Source: an uncultured Burkholderiaceae bacterium
GTDB lineage: Bacteria > Pseudomonadota > Gammaproteobacteria > Burkholderiales > Burkholderiaceae
Direction of reading: 5' to 3'
DNA: 27,145 nucleotides
Assembly: GCA_937871985.1 (NCBI GenBank)
Contig: CALMPB010000211.1
Location: 1-27,145, forward strand
A program made the position numbers and the translations under genes. A model generated the notes under the pieces. It had not been told where the DNA came from and did no database searches. It saw only the letters and a list, made by a program, of their open reading frames with translations. Shown in pieces: positions 14,987 to 22,804 of the stretch; position 1 is the first letter of the stretch; every line of letters begins with the position of its first letter.

Positions 14987-16600
14987 ATGACGACACCTTC
15001 ATTCGTGGCACGCGATCCGGGCCCGGTCACGGTACGCGAGGCGGTTCTGGATCTGCTTCGCTCCTTGGGCATGACCTCCATCTTCGGCAACCCGGGCTCC
15101 ACCGAGCTTCCTTTCTTTTTCGATTTTCCCGAAGACTTCCGCTACGTATTGGGGCTGCAGGAGTCCGTGGTGGTGGGGATGGCCGACGGCTACGCCCAGG
15201 CAACGCATAACGCGGCGTTCATAAACCTGCACTCCGCCGCGGGGGTGGGCCATGCCATGGGCAATATCTTTACCGCGTTCAAGAACAAGACGCCCCTGGT
15301 CATCACGGCGGGCCAGCAGGCCAGGCCCATTTTGCCATACGACCCGTTTCTGGGATCCATGCAGGCGCCCGAGCTGCCCAAGCCCTACGTCAAGTGGAGC
15401 ATCGAGCCGGCCCGTCCCGAAGACGTGCCGCTTGCCCTGGCCCGCGCCTATCAGATCGCCATGACGCATCCCAGGGGGCCGGTGTTCGTGTCCATCCCCT
15501 CCGACGACTGGGACGTGCCGACTGAACGAGTGGTGCCTCATCAGGTCAGCCGGAATATCCGCCCCGACGCCGCCTTGCTGGCCCAGGCGGCCAAGGCCCT
15601 GGCCGGCTCCAGCCGTCCGGCGCTGGTGGTCGGGGCCGCGGTGGATCGCGACCAGGGCTGGGACGACGTGGTGAAGCTGGCCGAGCTGCACGAGGCGCGC
15701 GTCTATGTGGCGCCGATGTCGGGCCGTTGCAGCTTTCCCGAGGATCACCGTCTGTTCGGCGGCTTCCTGCCCGCGATACGCGAGCGGATCGTCAGCATTC
15801 TGGACGGGCACGACCTGGTGCTGGCCATCGGCGCGCCGGTGTTTACCTACCATATCGACGGCAAAGGCCCCCACTTGCCCGAGGGCGCAAGCCTGGTTCA
15901 GCTAACCGAAGACCCAAATGTCGCCGCCTGGGCGCCGGCCGGCGTTTCCATCATTTGCAGCATTCAGCAGGGCGTGCGGGATCTCGTCGCGCTGGGCGCT
16001 CCCACCGCGCGTGCCGCGCTGGCGCCCGTGCCCCGCAAGCCCGTCGTCGAGATGCCGGATCGCGGCGAGCGCATGTCGGTCGCCTATGTGCTGCAGACCC
16101 TGGATCAGGCCAGAACCCGTTCGAGTGTCATCGTGGAAGAAGCGCCCAGCTCCAGATCGACCATGCACGACTACCTGCCCATCTACGAGACGGAAACGTT
16201 CTACACCATGTGCAGCGGCGGCCTGGGCTACGGGCTTCCCGCGGCGGTCGGGGTGGCGCTGGCCAGGCCCGAGTCCAAGGTCATTGCTCTGATCGGCGAC
16301 GGTTCGGCCATGTATTCCATACAGGCGCTTTGGAGCGCCGCGCAATTCAAGCTGCCGATGGCCTTCGTCATCCTCAATAACCGCAAGTACGCGGCGCTGC
16401 GGGAGTTCGCCGGGATTTTCGGCTACGACCCCGCCACGCCGCTTACCGGCACCGATCTGCCCGACATCGATTTCGTGACCCTGTCGCAAGGGCTGGGAGT
16501 CCAGGCGGAACGGATCTCCGACGCGGCGGAGCTGCGCTCCGCGCTCGATCGCGCACTGAACGCCAACGTGCCCATGCTCATCGAGGTGGAAGTGGCCTGA
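14987..16600 (+). CDS. mdlC: Benzoylformate decarboxylase-like ThDP enzyme
   Basis: About 537 residues (547 if ATG 14957 is used; neither has a clear ribosome site). By recalled comparison with Pseudomonas putida benzoylformate decarboxylase, all its catalytic residues are present: Ser38 in FGNPGSTELPF, Glu59 (LGLQES), His82 in NLHSAAGVGHAMG, and His289 in GAPVFTYHIDG. The ThDP/Mg motif is GDGSAMYS (437-444) to NN (464-465). It would convert benzoylformate (phenylglyoxylate), or a ring-substituted analogue, to an aldehyde and CO2. An aldehyde dehydrogenase follows 34 bp later and a TRAP importer after that, which fits uptake and oxidation of an aryl-glyoxylate. No mandelate dehydrogenase or racemase is seen, so the keto acid itself may be the imported substrate. 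Other ThDP decarboxylases remain possible. Confidence 0.83.
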   Translation: MTTPSFVARDPGPVTVREAVLDLLRSLGMTSIFGNPGSTELPFFFDFPEDFRYVLGLQESVVVGMADGYAQATHNAAFINLHSAAGVGHAMGNIFTAFKNKTPLVITAGQQARPILPYDPFLGSMQAPELPKPYVKWSIEPARPEDVPLALARAYQIAMTHPRGPVFVSIPSDDWDVPTERVVPHQVSRNIRPDAALLAQAAKALAGSSRPALVVGAAVDRDQGWDDVVKLAELHEARVYVAPMSGRCSFPEDHRLFGGFLPAIRERIVSILDGHDLVLAIGAPVFTYHIDGKGPHLPEGASLVQLTEDPNVAAWAPAGVSIICSIQQGVRDLVALGAPTARAALAPVPRKPVVEMPDRGERMSVAYVLQTLDQARTRSSVIVEEAPSSRSTMHDYLPIYETETFYTMCSGGLGYGLPAAVGVALARPESKVIALIGDGSAMYSIQALWSAAQFKLPMAFVILNNRKYAALREFAGIFGYDPATPLTGTDLPDIDFVTLSQGLGVQAERISDAAELRSALDRALNANVPMLIEVEVA

Positions 16601-16634
16601 TTTGAATTCACAAGCTGTATTAAAGGAGGAAGTA

Positions 16635-18086
16635 ATGAACAAGATTTCCATGCTCATCAATAATAAGTCCGTACAGGCATCCAACGGAAAAACTTTCGAG
16701 CGCTGCAATCCGCTGGACGGCAGCGTCGCCACCGTCGCGCCGGCGGCAACGCCGGAAGACGCCAGGGCCGCGGTCGAGGCGGCCGCGGCGGCGTTCGCCG
16801 CATGGTCCGAAACAAGCCCAAGCGCACGCAGAGCGCTCCTGTCGAAAGCGGCGCATGCGCTCGAACAAAAAGCCGAGGCGCTGATCGCCGCGATGGCGTC
16901 GGAAACCGGGGCCGCCGCGCCGTGGGCCGGGTTCAACGTCCACCTGGCGGCGGGCATGCTGCACGAGGCCGCGGCCATCACCACCCGGATCAGCGGCGAA
17001 GTCATTCCTTCCGACGTGCCCGGCAACCTGGCGCTTGCCGTGCGCCAGCCCACGGGCGTCATCCTGGGCATCGCACCGTGGAACGCGCCGGTCATCCTGG
17101 GCATCCGGGCCATCGCAACCCCCCTGGCTTGCGGCAACACGGTCATATTCAAGGGCTCGGAACTCTGCCCGGCCACCCATGGGATCATCGTCGAGGCCTT
17201 CAAGGAGGCCGGCTTCCCCGAAGGGGTAGTCAACTTCGTGACGAACGCGCCCGCCGACGCGGGGGAAGTCGTCGAAGCCATGGTTTCGCATCCCATGCTC
17301 CGATGCGTCAATTTCACCGGCTCGACGCGAGTCGGCAAGCTCATCGCCCAGACCTGCGCCAAGTACCTCACGCCGGTCATTCTCGAGTTGGGCGGCAAGG
17401 CGCCTTTTGTGGTTCTGGACGATGCCAACCTCGACGAAGCCGTCAACGGCGCCGCCTTCGGCGCATTCGCCAATTCCGGCCAGGTTTGCATGAGCACCGA
17501 GCGGCTCATCGTCGACAATAAAATCGCCGATGCCTTCATCGAGAAGCTTGCCGCGAAGGCCAAGGCGCTGCCGCTGGGCGATCCCCGCAAGGGGCCCGTG
17601 GTGCTCGGTTCCGTGGCGGACGCCAGCATCGTCAAGCGCTGCAACGAACTCATCGTGGATGCCCTGGCCAAGGGGGCGAAGCTGATATGCGGGGGGCAGG
17701 CGGATTCCACGCTTTTCCCCGCCACGCTGCTCGATCACGTGACTTCCGACATGCGCATCTATCACGAAGAAAGCTTCGGCCCGGTCAAGCCGATAGTCCG
17801 GGTCAGTGGCGTGGACGAGGCCATCGCGGCCGCCAACGATACCAGCTACGGGCTTTCGGCGGCGGTGTTCGGCACCGACGTCGGCCGGGCATGGCAGGTT
17901 GCCAAGCGCATCGAGTCCGGCATATGCCATGTCAATGGGCCCACCGTGCACGACGAGGCGCAAATGCCTTTTGGCGGCGTCAAGGATTCCGGCTACGGGC
18001 GCTTCGGCGGCATGGCCGGCATCGAGGCCTTTACCACGCTGCGCTGGATCACAGTGCAGACGACGCCGCGCCATTATCCTTTCTAA
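16635..18086 (+). CDS. NAD-dependent aryl-aldehyde dehydrogenase, salicylaldehyde dehydrogenase-like
   Basis: A 483-residue aldehyde dehydrogenase with the catalytic set Asn150 (APWNAP), Glu251 (ELGGK) and Cys285 (GQVCMSTERL). Long stretches (ASETGAAAPWAGFNVHLAAG, GEVIPSDVPGNLALAVRQP, ATPLACGNTVIFKGSELCPA, HVNGPTVHDEAQMPFGGVKD) and the exact length resemble NahF salicylaldehyde dehydrogenase and vanillin/benzaldehyde dehydrogenases. It would oxidise the aldehyde made by the preceding decarboxylase to the aromatic carboxylate. Start ATG 16635 follows AAAGGAGGA (16622-16630), one of the strongest ribosome sites in the window; the frame is open 33 bp further up. Same operon as the decarboxylase. 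The choice between salicylaldehyde and benzaldehyde as natural substrate is not possible from sequence. Confidence 0.9.
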   Translation: MNKISMLINNKSVQASNGKTFERCNPLDGSVATVAPAATPEDARAAVEAAAAAFAAWSETSPSARRALLSKAAHALEQKAEALIAAMASETGAAAPWAGFNVHLAAGMLHEAAAITTRISGEVIPSDVPGNLALAVRQPTGVILGIAPWNAPVILGIRAIATPLACGNTVIFKGSELCPATHGIIVEAFKEAGFPEGVVNFVTNAPADAGEVVEAMVSHPMLRCVNFTGSTRVGKLIAQTCAKYLTPVILELGGKAPFVVLDDANLDEAVNGAAFGAFANSGQVCMSTERLIVDNKIADAFIEKLAAKAKALPLGDPRKGPVVLGSVADASIVKRCNELIVDALAKGAKLICGGQADSTLFPATLLDHVTSDMRIYHEESFGPVKPIVRVSGVDEAIAAANDTSYGLSAAVFGTDVGRAWQVAKRIESGICHVNGPTVHDEAQMPFGGVKDSGYGRFGGMAGIEAFTTLRWITVQTTPRHYPF

Positions 18087-18115
18087 GGCGCGCAAACTGG
18101 CTGTGGCCGGTGAGC

Positions 18116-18156
18116 AGGCAAGCGCAGTGGATGTCCGGCTTCCATTGCGCTTGCCT
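18116..18156. other. Long stable inverted repeat between aldehyde dehydrogenase and TRAP genes
   Basis: AGGCAAGCGCA (18116-18126) and TGCGCTTGCCT (18146-18156) are perfect complements. Pairing continues inward to 18131/18141 with a single G-T, giving 16-bp arms and a 9-base loop. It sits 29 bp after the dehydrogenase stop. There is no T-run on either side, so it looks more like an mRNA 3'-stabilising or processing structure than a textbook terminator. Confidence 0.55.
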
Positions 18157-18200
18157 AGGTTCACATACCCTTCGCTATAAGCCCAGCTAATAATGGCTTA
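18151..18200 (+). promoter_or_regulatory. Candidate operator/promoter of the TRAP transporter operon
   Basis: TAAGCC (18178-18183) and GGCTTA (18195-18200) are exact complements with an 11-base AT-rich centre, the interrupted-dyad form of LysR-type sites. TATAAG (18176-18181) could be a -10, with TTGCCT (18151-18156) 19 bp before it, a long spacer. The CTAATAAT word in the centre also occurs at 14898-14905 in the LysR control region. The remaining leader to 18284 shows no gene. Confidence 0.4.
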
Positions 18201-18284
18201 GTACGAAAACGACATTGCGGCGCACATCCATGCACGACACACTGTATTAAAAGCAGTCAAAAAAATATAAATCCTGGAGACTTT

Positions 18285-18845
18285 ATGCAATCCCCCCTGG
18301 AAGACGAGGCCGTTGCCGCGTCTATCTTGCACGATCAGTTCGGCCCGTTCGGCCAAGGCTTGCTGGCCGTGTCGAAGTTCTTCGCTGCAGTGGGCAGCCT
18401 GGCTTTCGTGGCGCTGGTCATCATGTCCCTCATTTCCATCGTCGGGCGCAAGCTGTTTTCCATGCCCGTGCCGGGCGATATGGAAATCCTCATGATGGTG
18501 GCTGCTTTTGCGTCAGCTACTTTTTTTGCCTATTGCCATCTTGAAAACGGCGACGTCAAGGTCGATTTCTTCACCGCCCATGCCAGGCCGCAAACCGTGC
18601 ATCGGCTCGACGCCCTGGGTTCCTTGCTGGTGGGGCTATTCGGCGTGGTGATCGCATGGCGCAGCTGGGTGGGGGCCATGTCTCTGCGCGAAGCCGCCGA
18701 AACCTCGCCCATCCTGGCCTGGCCCATCTGGGTGGTTCAGGCTTCCATGGTGCCCGGCTTCATCCTCCTGGCCATCGCGGGCCTGTACATGTGCTTCCTG
18801 CATATGAAAGTAAGCCATGTGTACGCGGCGGGGGGGCAGCCATGA
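18285..18845 (+). CDS. TRAP transporter small permease (DctQ family)
   Basis: A 186-residue inner-membrane protein with four predicted helices (about 34-54, 66-84, 111-128, 147-171). It has the DctQ pattern: an Arg/Lys after helix 1 (GRKLF), PVPGDMEILMMVAAFASATF in helix 2, and HLENGDVKVDFF following it. Together with the large permease it forms the sodium-driven membrane part of a tripartite (TRAP) importer, which takes up organic acids without ATP. The start ATG 18285 follows TGGAGA (18274-18279). Its TGA overlaps the next ATG as ATGA (18842-18845), which indicates translational coupling. The N-terminal 20 residues are more acidic and not conserved. Confidence 0.9.
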   Translation: MQSPLEDEAVAASILHDQFGPFGQGLLAVSKFFAAVGSLAFVALVIMSLISIVGRKLFSMPVPGDMEILMMVAAFASATFFAYCHLENGDVKVDFFTAHARPQTVHRLDALGSLLVGLFGVVIAWRSWVGAMSLREAAETSPILAWPIWVVQASMVPGFILLAIAGLYMCFLHMKVSHVYAAGGQP

Positions 18846-20176
18846 CCGGAATTACAGTGGGTCTGATCATGTTCGCGGTGCTGCTTACGCTCATGGTCAT
18901 CCGCATCCCCATCGGTATTTCGATGTTCGTGGCGGGGGCGGGAGGCTATGTCTATTTGACGGGCGGCAACTGGGCGCCTCTTCTGGCTTCCTTGAAAAAC
19001 CTGACGTATGCGCGCTTGTCGAACTACGACCTGGTGGTGATTCCCCTATTCCTTCTCATGGGGCAGTTCGCCACCCATGGGGGCTTGAGCCGCAGCCTGT
19101 TCCGTTTCGTCAGCGCCTTTCTGGGGCATCGGCGGGGCGGGGTGGCCATGGCGGCGGTGGGCGCCTGCGCCGGGTTCGGCGCCATTTGCGGTTCGTCGCT
19201 GGCCACCGCGGCCACCATGGGGCAGGTGGTGCTGCCGGAATTGCGCCGCTACGGCTATGCCGGCAGCCTGGCCACGGGCACGCTCGCGGCGGGCGGCACG
19301 CTGGGCATCATGATCCCGCCGTCGGTGCCCCTCATCATCTACGCCATCCTCACTCAGGAATCCATCGGCAAGCTGTTCATGGCCGCCGTCATTCCGGGCG
19401 TGCTGGCCATGCTGGGCTACATGGTCGTCATTCAAATCATTGTGCGCCGTCATCCCGAAAAAGGGCCGGCGGGACCGCGGGCCGCCTGGCCCGAGCGCAT
19501 CAAGGCGCTGATCCAGGTCGGCCCCGTGCTGGCGGTATTCGTGGTGGTCATCGTGGGCATTTATGCCGGCTGGGCCACGCCTACCGAGGCGGCCGCCATC
19601 GGGGCCGCCGCTTGCGGCATCATCGCGGTGGCGACCGGCGGGCTGCGCTGGAAGGGGCTGCTGGACAGCGCGCTGGGCGCCGCCCAGGCCACCGCCATGA
19701 TCTACCTGGTATTGCTGGGGGCCGACATGCTGAACGTGGCGCTGGCCCTGTCGCAAATGCCGACCGAGCTGGCCCATTGGGTGCAGCACAGCGGGCTGTC
19801 GCCGTTTCTCATCATCGTGGCGGTTCTGATCGTCTATATCCTGCTGGGCTGCGTCATGGATTCGCTGGCCATGATCCTGCTGACCATCCCCATTTTCTAT
19901 CCCATGATCATGGGGCTGGACTTCTGGGGCATGGGGCTCGAAGACAAGTCCATCTGGTTCGGGATCCTCGCCTTGATGGTGGTGGAAATCGGCCTGGTAC
20001 ATCCACCCGTGGGCATGAACGTCTACATCATCAACCGCCTTGCCAAGGACGTGCCGCTGACCGAAACGTTCAAGGGCGTCATGCCTTTCCTGGCGTCCGA
20101 CTTCATCCGCATCGCGGCCCTGGTACTGTTCCCGAGCATTACCCTGGTTCTGGTCAGGGCCTTCGGGGCGCTTTGA
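18842..20176 (+). CDS. TRAP transporter large permease (DctM family)
   Basis: A 444-residue membrane protein with the repeated-helix pattern of DctM subunits. Landmarks are IRIPIGISMFVAGAGGYVYL (about 20-39), VVIPLFLLMGQFATHGGLSR, GACAGFGAICGSSLATAATM (in the first substrate/Na+ domain), GTLAAGGTLGIMIPPSVPLI, and near the C-terminus VVEIGLVHPPVGMNVYIIN. It is the elevator-type translocating subunit that co-transports sodium and an organic acid. The start 18842 is set by the ATGA overlap with the DctQ gene and the family N-terminus; the frame is open upstream inside that gene. The binding-protein gene starts 58 bp after the stop. Length is normal for the family. Confidence 0.93.
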   Translation: MTGITVGLIMFAVLLTLMVIRIPIGISMFVAGAGGYVYLTGGNWAPLLASLKNLTYARLSNYDLVVIPLFLLMGQFATHGGLSRSLFRFVSAFLGHRRGGVAMAAVGACAGFGAICGSSLATAATMGQVVLPELRRYGYAGSLATGTLAAGGTLGIMIPPSVPLIIYAILTQESIGKLFMAAVIPGVLAMLGYMVVIQIIVRRHPEKGPAGPRAAWPERIKALIQVGPVLAVFVVVIVGIYAGWATPTEAAAIGAAACGIIAVATGGLRWKGLLDSALGAAQATAMIYLVLLGADMLNVALALSQMPTELAHWVQHSGLSPFLIIVAVLIVYILLGCVMDSLAMILLTIPIFYPMIMGLDFWGMGLEDKSIWFGILALMVVEIGLVHPPVGMNVYIINRLAKDVPLTETFKGVMPFLASDFIRIAALVLFPSITLVLVRAFGAL

Positions 20177-20234
20177 TTTGCGGCTCCGCCGCGAAAATAT
20201 GGGACTCGAATCCCGCACTCACAAGGAGACAAAC

Positions 20235-21320
20235 ATGACAACAATGACAAAACAGCCGTTGCAGAAAACAGCGATTCTCGGCCGACTGGCCGCCGTGGCA
20301 CTGGGCCTGAGCATGGCCGCTTCGGTGCAGGCCGCCGATAAAATAGTGCTCAGGGTTTCCCATTTCCTGCCGTCCACTTCCAACGCCCAGGTCAACATGA
20401 TCCAGCCCTGGTGCGACAAGATCGCCAAAGAATCCAATCAGCGGATGGTTTGCCAGATCTATCCGGCCATGCAATTGGGCGGCACGCCGGGCCAGTTGTT
20501 CGACCAGGCCAAGGACGGCGTGGCGGACATCGTCTGGACGCTGTCGACGCAGGCGTCGGGCCGCTTCACCAAGAGCGCCGTCTACGAACTGCCGTGGCTG
20601 GTGCCCAATGCCGAAATCGGCAGCCGCGCGCTGTGGGAGTTCACGCATAAATACGCCATGGACGAATACAAGGGCGTGCATCCCATTTTCATGCATACCC
20701 ATGGCGGCACCATCCTGCACTTCGTCGATAAGCAGCCCAAGACACTGGCGGATTTCAAGGGCCTGAAGATCCGCTCGGCCAACCGGGTCAACTCCAAGAT
20801 GCTGGCGGCCATTGGTGCGGCGCCCGTGCAGATGCCGCTGCCGGCGGTTCCCGATGCCGTGTCCAAGGGCGTGGTCGATGGCGCCGCCGTGCCTTGGGAA
20901 GGGGTGCCGGCCATCAAGCTCGACGAAATCACCCACTACCATTTCGACGTGCCCAAGGGCCAGCCGCGCATGGGCAATTCCATTTTCCTCTTCGGCATGA
21001 ACCAGGCGCGCTATGACAGCCTGCCGCCCGACCTGAAGAAGGTCATCGACGACAACAGCGGCGAAGAGGTTTCGGCCTGGGCGGGGCGCACGGTCTTCGA
21101 CGAGCGGGAGGCGGATTTCATGAAAGTCTCCAAATCGAACGGCAGCACTTTCCATTACATGGACGACGCCGAATACAAGCGCTGGATCGACGCCACCAAG
21201 AACGTGAGCAATGAATGGATCAAGGATGTCGACGCCAAGGGCGGCAACGGCGCGAAGCTCTATGCCGAAGCGGAAGCCATCATCCATAAGCTCATGGATC
21301 AGGCTGCCAGCAAGAAGTAA
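20235..21320 (+). CDS. TRAP transporter periplasmic binding protein (DctP family)
   Basis: A 361-residue exported protein. Signal peptide with basic start and hydrophobic core (LAAVALGLSMAASVQA), cleavage near residue 33, mature start ADKIVLRVSHFLPSTS. DctP landmarks: WCDKIAKES, YPAMQLGGTPGQLFDQAKDG, DFKGLKIRSANRVNSKML (the conserved Arg that pairs with the substrate carboxylate lies in this segment), and KGVVDGAAVPWEGVPAIK. It should bind a carboxylic acid in the periplasm; the linked decarboxylase and aldehyde dehydrogenase suggest an aryl-glyoxylate, which is inference. Start ATG 20235 follows AAGGAGAC (20223-20230); the frame is open to 20178 but that leader is not signal-peptide-like. 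Last gene of its operon, followed by a strong terminator. Confidence 0.91.
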   Translation: MTTMTKQPLQKTAILGRLAAVALGLSMAASVQAADKIVLRVSHFLPSTSNAQVNMIQPWCDKIAKESNQRMVCQIYPAMQLGGTPGQLFDQAKDGVADIVWTLSTQASGRFTKSAVYELPWLVPNAEIGSRALWEFTHKYAMDEYKGVHPIFMHTHGGTILHFVDKQPKTLADFKGLKIRSANRVNSKMLAAIGAAPVQMPLPAVPDAVSKGVVDGAAVPWEGVPAIKLDEITHYHFDVPKGQPRMGNSIFLFGMNQARYDSLPPDLKKVIDDNSGEEVSAWAGRTVFDEREADFMKVSKSNGSTFHYMDDAEYKRWIDATKNVSNEWIKDVDAKGGNGAKLYAEAEAIIHKLMDQAASKK

Positions 21321-21359
21321 GCAGCGGGCTGGCATGGCTCGGTTCGCGATTTGAATCCC

Positions 21360-21403
21360 GCCCTGGCGTGCTGCATGGCCACGCAGCACGCCAGGGCCGT
21401 TTT
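21360..21403 (+). terminator. Strong hairpin terminator after the TRAP operon
   Basis: A perfect 15-bp stem: arm 21360-21374 (begins GCCCTGG, ends GTGCTGC) and arm 21383-21397, with an 8-base loop, then CGTTTT (T-run 21400-21403). It lies 39 bp past the DctP stop and closes the operon. The stem is unusually long and exact. Confidence 0.8.
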
Positions 21404-21665
21404 CGGACGAGGCCGGCCAAAGCCGGTTGGCGGGATCGCAGGCGCGGCCTGTCATCCGATTTCTCCTTTGTGATAAATTATGCACATTATTTAATTTTAG
21501 GCATAAAATTCAGTGCAAACACCTATGCTCAAACGCATCCTGGGTGCCTAGAATGGCTACATTCGCGACCGCGGCATGCCTGCCGCGCGCGCTTGCCGGC
21601 CAGTATTCTCGGGGCTCGTTTCCAGGATGCCGCCAGGGCGAATCACAATAAACAAGGAGATCCAG
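21404..21665 (+). promoter_or_regulatory. AT-rich leader and candidate operator before the dehydrogenase/ABC operon
   Basis: The gap 21321-21665 (345 bp) holds the terminator above and, at about 21465-21515, a markedly AT-rich island. In it TTATGC (21478-21483) and GCATAA (21501-21506) form an inverted repeat with a 17-base centre, and TGCAC (21481-21485) pairs with GTGCA (21513-21517). TTGTGA (21469-21474) followed 17 bp later by TAATTT (21492-21497) is a possible promoter. I see no gene in this gap. Confidence 0.4.
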
Positions 21666-22784
21666 ATGGCATTGCCGAAAACCATGAAAGCCGCCCGCAT
21701 GCATAACGTGGGCGAGCCCATGAAAATCGAACAGGTCCCCGTGCCCGAGCCCCGTTCCAACGACGTGCTGTTGCGGGTCAAGTCCTGCGGCATCGTGCCC
21801 AACCTGGGAAATATCCTCAGCAACTGGACAACCTGGTTTCCCGAAAGGCCGCTGCCGCCGCTGCCCGCCATTTTCGGGCTGGATCCGGCCGGCGAGGTCG
21901 TGGCCGTGGGGTCCCAGGTGCATGCCTGGAAGCCGGGCGACCGCGTGTACGTGAATCCGGGCCGCTACTGCGGCGGCTGCAGGGCTTGCCGCAACGGCCA
22001 GCACACCAATTGCGAATACTGGACGTTCAACGGCTATTTCGGTTTTTCCGACAAGTCCATGAAAATCTTCGACGACTACCCTTATGGCGGCCTGTGCGAA
22101 TACATGACCGCGCCCCAGTATTCGCTGGTCGGCCTGCCCGACAGCGTCAGCTACGACCAGGCGGCGCGTTTCGGGTACTTGGGCACGGCGTATGCCGGCT
22201 TGCGCAAGGGCGGGGTGCGGCCCGGCAAAACGCTGCTGGTCAACGGCATCAGCGGCACCCTGGGCCTGGGCGGCGCCCTGTTCGGCCTGGCCATGGGCGC
22301 CACCCGCATCTTCGGCACGGCCCGCAACCAGGCTTTGCTGGATCGCGTCAAGGCATTGGCCCCCCACCGCATCGAAGTCAAGTCGCTGAACGACAGTGAA
22401 CCCATCGATGCCTGGATTCAACGCCTTACCGGCGGCGAAGGCGTGGATATCTACGTCGACTGCCTTGGGCCCGGCGCCGGGCACGAAACCCTGCTGGCCA
22501 GCATGCGGGCGCTCAAACGCGGTGGAGCGGCCATCGATATCGGTGCAACGGCGGGCAGCGTGCCGCTCGATTTGCACACCATGATGGATTTGCAACAAAG
22601 CGTGATAGGCTCTTGCTGGTTCACCCCCGGCGAGGGACAAGACATGGCCGACATGGCGGCATCCGGCCTGCTGGACATGTCTGTTTTCGAACAGGTCGGA
22701 TTCCCGCTGGATCAGGTGAACGAAGCGATTTCGGGCATAGAAAACCGGAACGGCGGTTTTAGCAACTACGTGATAAACCCTTAA
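21666..22784 (+). CDS. Medium-chain dehydrogenase/reductase, alcohol dehydrogenase-like, lacking the GHE zinc motif
   Basis: A 372-residue MDR-superfamily protein. Structural zinc ligands are present (Cys102, 105, 108 and 116 in CGGCRACRNGQHTNC). The coenzyme domain has NGISGTLGLGGALFGLAMGA (193-212) and GGEGVDIYVDCLGPGAG. The catalytic zinc site is altered: Cys41 is followed by GIVPNLGN instead of CGxDxH, and the usual GHE reads GLD at 71-73. The enzyme may use another zinc geometry or work without catalytic zinc. Start ATG 21666 after AAGGAGATCC (21655-21664); the frame is open 90 bp further up without conserved sequence. It lies 20 bp before the binding-protein gene, so it heads the second ABC-importer operon and may act on the imported compound. 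Substrate unknown. Confidence 0.84.
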   Translation: MALPKTMKAARMHNVGEPMKIEQVPVPEPRSNDVLLRVKSCGIVPNLGNILSNWTTWFPERPLPPLPAIFGLDPAGEVVAVGSQVHAWKPGDRVYVNPGRYCGGCRACRNGQHTNCEYWTFNGYFGFSDKSMKIFDDYPYGGLCEYMTAPQYSLVGLPDSVSYDQAARFGYLGTAYAGLRKGGVRPGKTLLVNGISGTLGLGGALFGLAMGATRIFGTARNQALLDRVKALAPHRIEVKSLNDSEPIDAWIQRLTGGEGVDIYVDCLGPGAGHETLLASMRALKRGGAAIDIGATAGSVPLDLHTMMDLQQSVIGSCWFTPGEGQDMADMAASGLLDMSVFEQVGFPLDQVNEAISGIENRNGGFSNYVINP

Positions 22785-22804
22785 AAAGAATCAAGGAGAC
22801 ACAC

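Noticed and set aside
14987..16600. Acetolactate synthase or glyoxylate carboligase as the identity of the ThDP enzyme
   Set aside because: The full benzoylformate-decarboxylase residue set (Ser38, Glu59, His82, His289) and the following aryl-aldehyde dehydrogenase favour an aryl-keto-acid decarboxylase.
15902..17725. A 607-codon open frame on the minus strand opposite the decarboxylase and aldehyde dehydrogenase genes
   Set aside because: It spans the boundary of two well-supported plus-strand genes, its translation is low-complexity and matches no family, and such mirror frames are expected in GC-rich DNA.
18656..18841. Possible N-terminal extension of the DctM protein
   Set aside because: It is an out-of-frame reading of the DctQ gene; the family start and the ATGA overlap lie at 18842.
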